Source: Olavius algarvensis Delta 4 endosymbiont (GTDB taxonomy: Bacteria > Desulfobacterota > Desulfobacteria > Desulfobacterales > CAJINA01). From it: 64,000 nt of DNA. A model generated the notes under the pieces. It did no database searches, was not told the DNA's origin, and saw nothing but the letters and a program-made list of their open reading frames with translations. Location: the NCBI GenBank assembly GCA_905176665.1, contig CAJINA010000122.1, positions 178,624 to 242,623 of the forward strand, read 5' to 3'. Below are positions 35,545-44,409 of this stretch, one piece after another. Each line of letters begins with the position of its first letter. Position 1 is the first letter of the stretch. The position numbers were made by a program, and so were the translations under genes.

Positions 35545-37842
35545 ATGCAACCCCTGATAGACAAAATTCGCCGGAGCCTGGTGTCCAAACTGATCATCAC
35601 GGTCGGGATTGTGTTCCTGCTCTCCATCACTACCTGGGCCTATTTCAATGTCAGCCACCAGAAGGAAAAGCTGATGAGCAACATCGTGGCCGGCACTGAC
35701 CGCCTGACTACGACCATCCGCCTGGGGACCCACTATGCCATGATGCTCAACTCCCGGGACGACATCAACCAGATCATCCAGAACATCGGTAAACAGCCGG
35801 AAATCGAAAATATCCGCATATACAACAAAGCGGGGCAGATAAAGTTTTCCAACCGTCTGTCCGAAGTCGACATGACCACCAATATTAAAGCCGAGGCGTG
35901 TGATGTGTGCCACCGCACCGACCCACCCCTTTCAGATCTCGAATTGCACCAGCGCACCCGTATTTTTCAATCCGCCCAAGGCTATCGGCTTCTGGGTATT
36001 CTCAGTCCTATATGCAACGAACCGGGTTGCGCCACCGGTGACTGCCATGTCCATCCGGAAGATAAGAAAATATTGGGTGCCATGGATGTCGTGGTTTCCC
36101 TGCAAAAGACGGATACCGAAATTACCGGGGCACAGCGGGGCATCATTGGATTCGCGGCCTTTACCTTTTTCGTTACCTCGGCCATTATCCTTTTGTTTGT
36201 GCTGCGGTTTGTCAACCACCCCATCAAAAAGCTAATCGAAGGGACCCAGTTGATTGCCCGCGGGAATTACCTGGCCAACGTGAATGTTCGCCAGATAGAC
36301 GAAATGGGTCAATTGGCCGATGCCATCAATTATATGGGCAATGAAATTGCAGCGAGCCAGGCCGAGTTGAACAAGCAAAGAGACGAATATCAGAACCTGT
36401 TTGAACAGGTCCCCTGCCTGATTACGGTTCAGGATCGCAATTACCAGCTCATCCGCTACAATGGGCTCTTCGCGGAAAAGTTCCAGCCGACGCCTGGAGA
36501 CTACTGCTACAAAGCCTACAAAGGGCTTGATGAAAAGTGTCCGGTCTGCCCGGTTGAAAGGACGTTTCAAGACGGCCAGTCACACTACGCGGAAGAATCC
36601 GGTCGCTATGAAGACGGTACCGCCAAGCACTGGATTGTGAGAACCTCGCCGATCAGAGACGCGGACGGCAACATCGCGGCTGCCATGGAAATCTCCCTGG
36701 ACATTACCCATCGCAAGAACCTTGAAAACGAACTGGAAAAATCAGAGGAGAAATACCACGCCATTTTCAATAACATTCCCAATCCGGTATTCGTGCTGGA
36801 TGTTGAATCCCTCGAGATCCTGGACTGTAACGAAAGCGTACTGCCCATATATGGTTTCCGGATCGATGAACTTAACGGCTGCTGTTTCCTGGACCTGTTT
36901 TTCGAAAATGAAGCCAACGACTACCGCCGCCGCATCACCACCACCACGGTAATAAATCAGGCCAAACAACGCGGCAAGGATGGCAACTTGCGCTATGTCA
37001 ACATTCGGATTTCACCTTCCGAGTATTCCGGCCGCAAAGTCTACCTGGTTACGACCAGTGACATCACCAAGCGCCTGGAGACCGAACAACAGCTGATCCA
37101 GGCCAGTAAGATGGCCACCCTCGGTGAAATGGCCACCGGTATTGCCCATGAGCTCAACCAGCCTTTGTCCGTCATAAAAACCGTCAGCAGCTTTTTTTTG
37201 AAAAAGCTCGACCAGCAGGAAGCGCTTGCCGAAGATGTTGTTCACAATATGCTGCTGAAAGTCGACGGCAATGTGGACCGGGCGGCTAATATCATCAATC
37301 ACATGCGGCTCTTTGCGCGCAAGTCGGACACCAAGCTGGAAAAAGTCCAGATCAATGAAGTGCTCCGCAACGCTTTCGAGATTTTCAGCCAGCAGCTCAA
37401 GGTCAGAGGCATCGATGTGGACTGGAAAATTGGTACCGACCTGCCGGCTATTGAGGCCGACCCAAGTCGCCTGGAGCAGGTTTTTATCAATCTGCTTTTA
37501 AACGCCCGGGACGCGATCGAGGAATATCGCTTGCTACAACCGGAGGATCAGGTGGCTGCTGTGATTACCCTAACCACGGTAGAAAAGGACGGGGTGGTCA
37601 TCTGTACCGTTTGTGATACCGGCACGGGCCTGAGGCCGGGTGTCGCCGACAAGATCTTCGAACCCTTCTTTACGACCAAGGAGGTTGGCAAGGGAACCGG
37701 TCTGGGCCTTTCCATCAGTTACGGTATCGTACAGGACTGCGGCGGCACCATCGAAGCCCGGCCCAACTCACCCCGGGGAACCTGTTTTGTGCTGGGATTT
37801 CCGATGCCGCGGCACAATCATCATTCGCGGGGCTGGCAATGA
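35545..37842 (+). CDS. Membrane sensor histidine kinase with periplasmic haem-binding motifs (copy 2)
   Basis: 765 residues from ATG 35545. Helix 1 at 17-36, a periplasmic domain with CDVCH (residues 119-123) and CATGDCH (162-168), helix 2 near 200-224, HAMP, PAS 1 (about 300-415, cysteines GDYCYKAY and CPVCP), PAS 2 (430-550), HisKA (IAHELNQPLSVI) and HATPase (FFTTKEVGKGTGLGL). It aligns along its whole length with the kinase at 10971-13244, so the two are paralogues. It follows the receiver-bearing HdrA by 25 bases and overlaps the next receiver/kinase gene by four, so the pair is co-translated. Candidate phosphodonor for the receivers in this run (inference). Confidence 0.92.
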   Translation: MQPLIDKIRRSLVSKLIITVGIVFLLSITTWAYFNVSHQKEKLMSNIVAGTDRLTTTIRLGTHYAMMLNSRDDINQIIQNIGKQPEIENIRIYNKAGQIKFSNRLSEVDMTTNIKAEACDVCHRTDPPLSDLELHQRTRIFQSAQGYRLLGILSPICNEPGCATGDCHVHPEDKKILGAMDVVVSLQKTDTEITGAQRGIIGFAAFTFFVTSAIILLFVLRFVNHPIKKLIEGTQLIARGNYLANVNVRQIDEMGQLADAINYMGNEIAASQAELNKQRDEYQNLFEQVPCLITVQDRNYQLIRYNGLFAEKFQPTPGDYCYKAYKGLDEKCPVCPVERTFQDGQSHYAEESGRYEDGTAKHWIVRTSPIRDADGNIAAAMEISLDITHRKNLENELEKSEEKYHAIFNNIPNPVFVLDVESLEILDCNESVLPIYGFRIDELNGCCFLDLFFENEANDYRRRITTTTVINQAKQRGKDGNLRYVNIRISPSEYSGRKVYLVTTSDITKRLETEQQLIQASKMATLGEMATGIAHELNQPLSVIKTVSSFFLKKLDQQEALAEDVVHNMLLKVDGNVDRAANIINHMRLFARKSDTKLEKVQINEVLRNAFEIFSQQLKVRGIDVDWKIGTDLPAIEADPSRLEQVFINLLLNARDAIEEYRLLQPEDQVAAVITLTTVEKDGVVICTVCDTGTGLRPGVADKIFEPFFTTKEVGKGTGLGLSISYGIVQDCGGTIEARPNSPRGTCFVLGFPMPRHNHHSRGWQ

Positions 37843-38996
37843 ACATTCAAGCAAACTCCCAACATTCTCTTTTACTGGTCGATGACGAGGAGGATATCCG
37901 CGATGTGCTCCGACTCCCGCTCGAGGATCTTGGTTATCGTGTCTTGACCGCTGACAATGCCGGGACAGCCTTGTCCGTTTTCAACCAGGAAAAACCAGCC
38001 GTGGTATTGACCGACATCAAAATGCCGGGGATGGACGGGATCGAATTGCTTCAAAAGATTAAACACGAGTGTCCCGAAACAGAAGTCATCATGATCACCG
38101 GGCATGGCGACATGAACCTGGCTATAAAAAGTCTCAAATACGAGGCTACCGATTTTATCATCAAACCGATCAACGTGGATGGTCTGGCAATCGCTTTGGG
38201 GCGGGCGGAAGAAAGGATCAGCACCCGTTGCCAGTTGCGCGAACACACGCGCAACCTTGAAAAGTTGCTCCAGGAAAAGACCGAACTCCAGGATCACTTG
38301 TCGTCGCTGGGGCTGCTGATCAGTTCGGTTTCCCATGGCATCAAGGGGCTTGTCACCCGCCTCGACGGTGGCCTTTACCTCCTCGATTCAGGGATCCACA
38401 AAGGGGACACCGCCCAGATTGCCGCCGGGCGCGACGCTCTGCGGCAAACAGCCGCCCGGATCAAAAAGATGGTGCAAGACATTCTCTTCTATGCCAAGGA
38501 ACGCGCCCTGCAGCCCGAAACAGTCGATACGGCCGAATTCGCCCGAGAGGTAATCGCCACCGTCCAGCTGCGGACAGACGGTAAGCCGTTAGCGCTGCAA
38601 TACGATCTGGCAAACGCGCCCGACCAAATGGTTATCGATTCGGAGAGTTTACACTCCGCCCTGGTCAGCATCCTGGACAATGCTATCGACGCCTGCTTAA
38701 AGGACACGCAAAAAGATAAACACCGAATTGATTTTATTATAGAAAAAAATATCAACACGGTGGTTTTCAACATCCGGGACAACGGTATCGGTATGGATCG
38801 GGAAACACGAGAAAAGATTTTCACCCTGTTTTTTTCTTCCAAAGATCGAAAGGGCACCGGGCTGGGCCTATATATCGCCGATCGAATTATTGCACAGCAT
38901 AACGGGCATATAGAAGTAGAATCGCAACCTGGACGGGGCAGTTGTTTTCGTATCCGCATACCTGACAAGCCCCGAACGCCTGGGAACCGGTCTTGA
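37839..38996 (+). CDS. Receiver/histidine kinase hybrid (copy 2)
   Basis: 385 residues. Receiver at 10-128 (LLVDDEEDI, phospho-acceptor in LTDIKMPGMDG, MITGHGD, lysine in IIKPINVD), a linker, an H-box-like stretch (SVSHGIKGLVTRLDGG) and an ATPase domain (SILDNAIDAC, RDNGIGMD, LFFSSKDRKGTGLGL). Paralogous in layout to 9729-10895, and like it paired with a haem-type kinase, here overlapping its gene by four bases. It closes the plus-strand Hdr run. Confidence 0.9.
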   Translation: MNIQANSQHSLLLVDDEEDIRDVLRLPLEDLGYRVLTADNAGTALSVFNQEKPAVVLTDIKMPGMDGIELLQKIKHECPETEVIMITGHGDMNLAIKSLKYEATDFIIKPINVDGLAIALGRAEERISTRCQLREHTRNLEKLLQEKTELQDHLSSLGLLISSVSHGIKGLVTRLDGGLYLLDSGIHKGDTAQIAAGRDALRQTAARIKKMVQDILFYAKERALQPETVDTAEFAREVIATVQLRTDGKPLALQYDLANAPDQMVIDSESLHSALVSILDNAIDACLKDTQKDKHRIDFIIEKNINTVVFNIRDNGIGMDRETREKIFTLFFSSKDRKGTGLGLYIADRIIAQHNGHIEVESQPGRGSCFRIRIPDKPRTPGNRS

Positions 38997-38999
38997 AAA

Positions 39000-39330
39000 T
39001 GCTGGCCCCTTTTCCAATTGAGGTGCCGCCAATTTACAATCCCAATGTACGCAGGATAGTCACCACCGCATAGCGGCAAGCGCTATAGCTTCAGCCCTAA
39101 CCTAAAAACTGAAAGTCACTCGTCTGGCACGCTTGCAGCAGGTGACTTACTTGGAACCCATCTCAAATCAAATTCTACCCTGATGCCCGTCTGATTGGCA
39201 TCCCCTAATCCAGCTTGACATTACCGCAGCCTTCATATATTTTTTAGTTCATAATTTCAGTACCATCCCGGTATCCAGATCGTCATATGGCTTTTGCGGA
39301 CCGCAAATCATCCACACAGGAGGAACCCAC
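39000..39330. other. Intergenic region before the cNMP-binding gene
   Basis: 331 bases without a convincing gene. It holds the sigma-70-type promoter at 39215 and no clear terminator for the Hdr run. Nothing else recognised. Confidence 0.45.
39215..39243 (+). promoter_or_regulatory. Sigma-70-type promoter before the cNMP-binding gene
   Basis: TTGACA (39215-39220), 17-base spacer, TATTTT (39238-39243), about 88 bases before ATG 39331. The -35 is perfect; the -10 is weaker. Confidence 0.6.
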
Positions 39331-39942
39331 ATGGCCACGCCTGAAGAAGTCAGAGAGTACATGCCGCAGATTCGGAGAATCAAAGCGTTCCGGTACCTGG
39401 ACGATATGGAACTCCGCGCGCTGCTGGCCATCGCTGAAGTCGTCGCCTACGAAAAGGGTGCCAAGATAGTGACCCAGGGCAAGACCGGCAGTCACTTTTA
39501 TGCCGTTATTCAGGGTGCTGCCGAGGTGTCCGTGAGCGAATTGCAGGACAAGGACATTGTCATCAGTTCCATCGGGGAAGGTGACATATTTGGAGAGGCG
39601 GCCATGTTTTTAAAGGAAGAGCGCACCGCCAGCGTCACGGCCACCCAGGACGCGATCATGATGTGTATCGCCCGCAAGAACCTAATGAACTTTTTTAAAG
39701 CCAATTCCGGCGCGGGGGTCAAAATCCTGCTGGTCATCGTCTTCAGCCTGCTCAGCAAGCTCTCCAATGCCAACCAGGAAATCGCTTTTGAAAAGCAGGG
39801 CGATCTCGATTATGAATATGTCGACACCCTGGTACAGGATTTTATGGAGGAGATAGAAGCAGCCAGCATAAATAGTTCCAATACAGCGCACCAAATAATA
39901 AAACCGGTCTCCAATAGGGGGACCGGTTTTTCTGTTTTTTGA
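39331..39942 (+). CDS. Cyclic-nucleotide-binding-domain protein without DNA-binding domain
   Basis: 203 residues. Residues about 15-130 form a cNMP-binding (CRP-type) beta roll, with the phosphate-binding cassette around GEGDIFGEAAMFLKEERTAS. No helix-turn-helix follows; the rest is a helical segment (ILLVIVFSLLSKLSNANQEIAF) that may be a coiled coil or a membrane-associated helix. So it is probably a signalling adaptor, not a transcription factor. ACAGGAGG precedes ATG 39331. The final codons lie in the terminator hairpin and its T-run (39901-39940). Confidence 0.85.
   Translation: MATPEEVREYMPQIRRIKAFRYLDDMELRALLAIAEVVAYEKGAKIVTQGKTGSHFYAVIQGAAEVSVSELQDKDIVISSIGEGDIFGEAAMFLKEERTASVTATQDAIMMCIARKNLMNFFKANSGAGVKILLVIVFSLLSKLSNANQEIAFEKQGDLDYEYVDTLVQDFMEEIEAASINSSNTAHQIIKPVSNRGTGFSVF
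39900..39940 (+). terminator. Rho-independent terminator overlapping the end of the cNMP gene
   Basis: AAACCGGTC (39901-39909) pairs with GACCGGTTT (39921-39929), extended by CC/GG, then a T-rich tract to 39940. The tract itself encodes the last residues (GFSVF) and the TGA stop is at 39940-39942, so coding and terminator are superimposed. Confidence 0.9.
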
Positions 39943-39980
39943 TTTTCAGTCAGCCGCTTATCATAGGTCCGTTCCCCGGC

Positions 39981-40709
39981 TCACTCCTTATCCGGCACTT
40001 CATACCGGTAACCGACCCCATGGACGGTCTTGATAAAACGCGGGTGGGCCGGATCCTGCTCGATTTTCTTGCGTACCCGGGCCACATGCTGGTCCAGGGT
40101 CCGGGTGGTACCGAAGTAATTGACCCCCCAGACGGCGTCCAGGGCTTCATCCCGGTTCACAACGCGCCCGGCATGGTTATGGAAGAAGATGATCAGTTCC
40201 AACTCTTTAGCGGAAAGGTCAGTCGTCTCACCGTTTAGCTCCAAGCGGTAGCGATCCGGATAAATGCGGGCCTCCCCGAAGTCAAAAGGCTCCTGGGAGG
40301 ACATGTCCGTTTTAGAGTCCGCACCAGCCCGTTGTACCCGCCGCAGGACCGCATCTACCCGGGCCAGCAATTCGTGCACGCCAAAAGGCTTGGTGACATA
40401 GTCATCGGCCCCCATCTTGAGACCAACCACCTTATCGATCTCCTCACCCTTGGCCGTCAGCATGATGATGGGCATCTGTGATCCGCCGGCCCGGATATCG
40501 CGGCAGAGGTCATAGCCGCTTTTGCCGGGCATCATGATGTCCAGGATGGCCAGGCTGAATGATTCTTCAGCCAGGCGTTGTTCGGCTTCGCTCCCGTCGC
40601 TCGCGGCCGTCACCCGGTAGCCTTCGCTCGCCAGCAGATCCACCAGGCCTTCCCGTATGCGGGTATCGTCTTCGGCGACCAGGATCAGAGGTTGCCCATC
40701 ATTTGTCAT
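39981..40709 (-). CDS. OmpR/PhoB-type response regulator
   Basis: 242 residues. Receiver at 8-125 (LVAEDDTRI, phospho-acceptor in AILDIMMPGKSG, lysine in YVTKPFGVHE) and a winged-helix OmpR DNA-binding domain at 145-240 (LSAKELELIIFFHNHAGRVV; TLDQHVARVRKKIEQDP). It is a standard DNA-binding regulator. It overlaps its kinase gene (start 40709 within the end of 40699-42444) by 11 bases, so the two form a classical pair. Confidence 0.95.
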   Translation of the reverse strand: MTNDGQPLILVAEDDTRIREGLVDLLASEGYRVTAASDGSEAEQRLAEESFSLAILDIMMPGKSGYDLCRDIRAGGSQMPIIMLTAKGEEIDKVVGLKMGADDYVTKPFGVHELLARVDAVLRRVQRAGADSKTDMSSQEPFDFGEARIYPDRYRLELNGETTDLSAKELELIIFFHNHAGRVVNRDEALDAVWGVNYFGTTRTLDQHVARVRKKIEQDPAHPRFIKTVHGVGYRYEVPDKE

Positions 40710-42444
40710 CGGATATCTCCTTCGCCGGTATGGTAATCACGAAACAGCTGCCCTTACCCGGGTCTGATTGGTAGTGAATATCGCCGCCATGGTCACGGAT
40801 CAGCTGCCGGGCAATACTCAGCCCCAGACCCGAACCGGGCTTACTGGTCGTCAGAGAGTCGTCCGCGCGTTGAAATTTTTCGAACAGCTGCGTTTTAAAA
40901 TCCGCCGGGACGCCGGAACCATGGTCGGTCACCCGAATGGTATGTTGCCCTTTTTCAGAGCTCAGGCCGATACCCAGATAATGTCCCTCGCCGGCATACT
41001 TGATGGCATTATCAATCAGGTTCAGCATCACCTGATCCAAGGCGTCCCGGTCGATGTCGGCATAATGACGTTCGGCCGGGGCCTGCAGATCGATCTCCAT
41101 AGCCGCCGCCCGCAACCGTACCCGGTGCAGTTCGACAGTCTCGCCCAGATAGCGCCCGATATCCAGACGCCGGCGGTTATAGGTCTTGCGACCCTGCTCC
41201 AGCCGACTGAAGTCGAGCACGTTATTCACCAGCCGGGTCAGACGGCGGCTTTCGTCTACAATAACATTCAGGTAGTGCTCTCTTTTCTCACGATCGCGGA
41301 CCCGCCCTGCCATCAGCAGCTCGGCGTACATCATGATGCTGGTCAGTGGCGTTTTCAACTCATGGGACACGTTGGAGACAAAAGAGGTCTTCTGGCGGGC
41401 GTCCTTCAAATTCCGCAATGCCTGCCAGGTCAGCAAACCGCCCCCGGAAAGAATGGCCACGATGAAAATCCCCAAAAGGAGTCCGGATAGCACAAGCAGA
41501 CCCCGGCTGGAAGCATCCGCCCCGGCCCCACCGTTAAAGAAAACGGCCACCTGCCAATGCGGGAGCTGGGGAGCGAGGGATATTGAGACTTGCGGCTTGT
41601 CCCCGGGATTCAACGGTGTCCCGCCGCTCTGGGAGAGAATCCGGCCGGCCCCGTCGATGAGTGCATAGACCGTCCCGGCTTGCGAGCGGGAAGCAAACTC
41701 GGGAACCAGGCGCGACAGCAGCGCCATGAGTTCGAGCTCCAACCCGTAGACCAACTCTTCTGAAGAAGGGCGCACCCACCCCAGAATATGCAGTCGGTTT
41801 TCCTCGAACCAGGGAATCCAGCCCGCCTGTGAGGGCTCTGCCACCCGGGCAGCCAGGGTGGTCGACTCGGCAGGCGGTGCCCTTTTGGCGGCCGCAACCA
41901 TTCTGCGGCGGCTGGCCTGCATTTCGGCGATGCTTTCAACCAGCGCAGAACGCATCTGCTCGTTTTCCCCGGTTGCCGTCGGTTTGCCAGCAGCGGCGGA
42001 ACTCATCGCCGGTGAGGGCGCGGTATCACCGGTGGCCGCCTCGAACCAGCCGTACCGACCGGAGAATAAGGCCTCATAGCGATTTATAAAACTTTTCTCC
42101 TCGTTGGTGGTGCCGGCTCGCGGGTCCGGCAGCCGCAGACCGCGACGCGGCTCCCAGATAAACACGTTCCGCACCAGGTAGTTCTCAGCTTCCCAGGATC
42201 TCAGGGTCTCGACAAGCTGTCCCGGGGCCACTGCCCGCAGGGACGTTAAAAGCTCTGCCTTGATTTCCGCGATCGTGATCTGGAGTGAATCAGCCAGCGT
42301 TCCGCCCATCTCCCGGGCCATGGTCACCCGTATGGCGTCTATGCGGGCCTGCTCGTGCCGCATCAGCCGGGTGGCTCCCGCGGCAATGAGCAGGGTTGGA
42401 ATCAGTAGGAGCAGCCAGAAAAATATGATCGCGCGTTTACCCAA
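40699..42444 (-). CDS. Membrane sensor histidine kinase, partner of the OmpR-type regulator
   Basis: 581 residues. N-terminal helix (IIFFWLLLLIPTLLIAAGA), a long periplasmic region to about 315 with no cysteine pattern, a second helix (LLVLSGLLLGIFIVAILSGG), then HisKA (FVSNVSHELKTPLTSIMMY) and HATPase (NLIDNAIKYAGEG, TDHGSGVPADF, KPGSGLGLSIARQL). The start is TTG 42444 with AGGGA before it. The periplasmic part is unlike the haem-type kinases in this window. The ligand is unknown. Confidence 0.92.
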   Translation of the reverse strand: MGKRAIIFFWLLLLIPTLLIAAGATRLMRHEQARIDAIRVTMAREMGGTLADSLQITIAEIKAELLTSLRAVAPGQLVETLRSWEAENYLVRNVFIWEPRRGLRLPDPRAGTTNEEKSFINRYEALFSGRYGWFEAATGDTAPSPAMSSAAAGKPTATGENEQMRSALVESIAEMQASRRRMVAAAKRAPPAESTTLAARVAEPSQAGWIPWFEENRLHILGWVRPSSEELVYGLELELMALLSRLVPEFASRSQAGTVYALIDGAGRILSQSGGTPLNPGDKPQVSISLAPQLPHWQVAVFFNGGAGADASSRGLLVLSGLLLGIFIVAILSGGGLLTWQALRNLKDARQKTSFVSNVSHELKTPLTSIMMYAELLMAGRVRDREKREHYLNVIVDESRRLTRLVNNVLDFSRLEQGRKTYNRRRLDIGRYLGETVELHRVRLRAAAMEIDLQAPAERHYADIDRDALDQVMLNLIDNAIKYAGEGHYLGIGLSSEKGQHTIRVTDHGSGVPADFKTQLFEKFQRADDSLTTSKPGSGLGLSIARQLIRDHGGDIHYQSDPGKGSCFVITIPAKEISDDK

Positions 42445-42507
42445 TTTATCCCTGTATTCCCGTGTTGGTAATTATGTAATCCGAGTTGCGCAATTAGGTT
42501 TTAGCAT

Positions 42508-42669
42508 TTAGCTGTTAGCTATCTATCTAAGACCGGGTATCATCTTGCAACCTTTGCACCTGCCAGGTTTAGCCACCATTGGCTCAGCTTTCGGGTTTCG
42601 CGCGGAAATAGTCGATTTCAGCTGAAACCCGAAAGCCTCGAAACGATCTTTCTAACGGCTAACAGCTAA
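42508..42669. repeat. Nested inverted repeats between the kinase and VWA genes
   Basis: Outer arms TTAGCTGTTAGC (42508-42519) and GCTAACAGCTAA (42658-42669) are perfect 12-mers. Inner arms CTTTCGGGTTTC (42588-42599) and GAAACCCGAAAG (42624-42635) are also perfect. A 162-base two-level palindrome of this kind may be a MITE-like insertion or a long terminator-like structure; no T-run follows either arm. Confidence 0.75.
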
Positions 42670-42688
42670 TAGCCAATCGCTTCTTTTA

Positions 42689-44062
42689 TCACTTGCTCTT
42701 CTGCTGATGCTTCATTTGATATGAATCGGTTCGCAGGGTTTTGCGGGCCTTGGGTGTCATGCCCTGAGATTTTATGGTTGCGGCCCGGCTTTCCATCTCC
42801 TCGGCTTTTTCCAGCATTTCCGCGTCCCGGTGACGGGTACCGAAGGCCTTGAGCTTAAGAGCGGACTTTTTCAATTCCTGGACAGCGGCTTCGGTGCGGC
42901 CCTCGTCGGCAAAATCGATGGCCTGTTCCTGGGCAATGGCGCTGTAGTTTAGCTGTACTTCTTTCTGCACACCCACATTGGTAGAGCGGACCACCTTCTG
43001 ACGATCACGGCTGAAACCGGCCACCCCCCGCGCACTGGCAGTCTCGAAGCGTTTGGTTACCGGGTCTTCATAGGTGACGTTCACACGGGCAACCTCCATT
43101 TGGCGGCCCTCTTTCCCCGGGGGCAGCTCCAACTCGACCAGAACATATTTTTCCTGGTTACCGTATAACTGGTTGAGCCCCAGTTCCACCTGTTTTCCTC
43201 TGATGCGGCCATCCCGCCCGATAATGCGCAGCGGTTTTACCTCTCCGGGGCACTCGATGATGACTTTGACTTTGCGAGCCACCACGTTCAATACATCGCC
43301 CAGTTCGGCTGCGAAAATTCGGGGCAGGTCCTGGCTGGACTCCACGAAATAGGTATTGCCGTCGCTACGCTCCGAAAGTTGCGTCATCAGGTCTTCATTG
43401 TAGTCCATGCCCACGCCGACGGTGGTGACGGAAATATTCTCCTTGAGCAGGGATGCCCCCAGCCGGCCTAGATCGGCTGGCGAACTCGGCCCGGTATTGG
43501 CAATCCCGTCCGACAGCAGAATGATCCGGTGAACGTAGTCTCCGCTCAGGTTGCGGCGGACCTGGGCGGCACCCTGGCTGACCCCGCCAAACAGGGCCGT
43601 GTTGCCGCCGGAACGAATCGACCGGATCATGGCCTCGATTCTTTCCACGTGGCGGGCTCTCTGGGCCTGGACCACGGTTTGGACGTTGTGATCATAGACC
43701 ACCACCGAGAACATATCGTCTTGATCGAGACGCCGCAGGGCTTCGATGGCCGCCTCCTTGGCCTTGGCCAGCTTGGACCCGGCCATGGAGCCGGAACGGT
43801 CGAGTACGATACACAGGTTCACTGCCGGTCGTCGCGCCTTCAGTACCGGGGCCGGCGCGTCCAGGGTCACCTTGACGATGGCCGTCTGGACCCGGTCGGC
43901 CGGAAGGGTTCCGCGGTCGATTTCGACCCGGGTTTTCACCTTCTCGGCAGCGGCCAGGGAAACACCCGGCCCGGCCACACTCCCGGCCAGACTGAAACAT
44001 ACGACCACGCCGAAGTTAATCAACCACTTTTTAACAGACGCCTGCTTAATTGAATTCCCCAT
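42689..44062 (-). CDS. Exported von Willebrand factor A domain protein
   Basis: 457 residues with an N-terminal signal (FGVVVCFSLAGSVAG). The VWA domain has an intact MIDAS motif (DRSGSMAGSKLAKAKEA near residue 89) with downstream partners (SIRSGGNTALFGGV and LLSDGIANTGPSS). A beta-rich region and a helical C-terminus ending in a basic tail follow. Such proteins bind divalent metal and mediate protein-protein contact, often together with MoxR-type ATPases; none is encoded here. GGGGGGG precedes ATG 44062. Function unknown. Confidence 0.88.
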   Translation of the reverse strand: MGNSIKQASVKKWLINFGVVVCFSLAGSVAGPGVSLAAAEKVKTRVEIDRGTLPADRVQTAIVKVTLDAPAPVLKARRPAVNLCIVLDRSGSMAGSKLAKAKEAAIEALRRLDQDDMFSVVVYDHNVQTVVQAQRARHVERIEAMIRSIRSGGNTALFGGVSQGAAQVRRNLSGDYVHRIILLSDGIANTGPSSPADLGRLGASLLKENISVTTVGVGMDYNEDLMTQLSERSDGNTYFVESSQDLPRIFAAELGDVLNVVARKVKVIIECPGEVKPLRIIGRDGRIRGKQVELGLNQLYGNQEKYVLVELELPPGKEGRQMEVARVNVTYEDPVTKRFETASARGVAGFSRDRQKVVRSTNVGVQKEVQLNYSAIAQEQAIDFADEGRTEAAVQELKKSALKLKAFGTRHRDAEMLEKAEEMESRAATIKSQGMTPKARKTLRTDSYQMKHQQKSK

Positions 44063-44409
44063 GTTTACCCCCCCGCATGGTTCCCAGGGCAGTGCCGTAC
44101 AATCGATTGGCGGCTGAATAACGGATACCAGTTATCGAACTGTACGGCAACTGACCATTGAATTCGGCCTCCCCGGTTCGTTGGCCTGGCACCGGGGCGG
44201 TATCCGCAGTGTGTCCCACCTGGCCGTATCCCATCATATTCACAGCCGGGTGTCGTAACCGCAGGGTAAAACGATTGTAAAAAAGATGTAAAGTGGGCCG
44301 GTGCGCAAACCCGGGCACTACGCGGCGGTTTTTTACGGAAGGGCAATGCACACTGCAGACCGGAGCACGCCCGGGCAGGCGCAGCGCAACGCAAAGACTC
44401 TGCTCACGC
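44063..44409. other. Intergenic region upstream of the VWA gene
   Basis: 347 bases. It contains an inverted repeat TGCCGTAC (44093-44100) / GTACGGCA (44142-44149) enclosing a smaller ATAAC/GTTAT repeat, close to the VWA start: a possible operator or 5' UTR hairpin. No gene is convincing here. Confidence 0.45.

Noticed and set aside
39126..39140. TGGCACGCTTGCA as a sigma-54 promoter
   Set aside because: The GG-to-GC spacing is seven bases, not ten.
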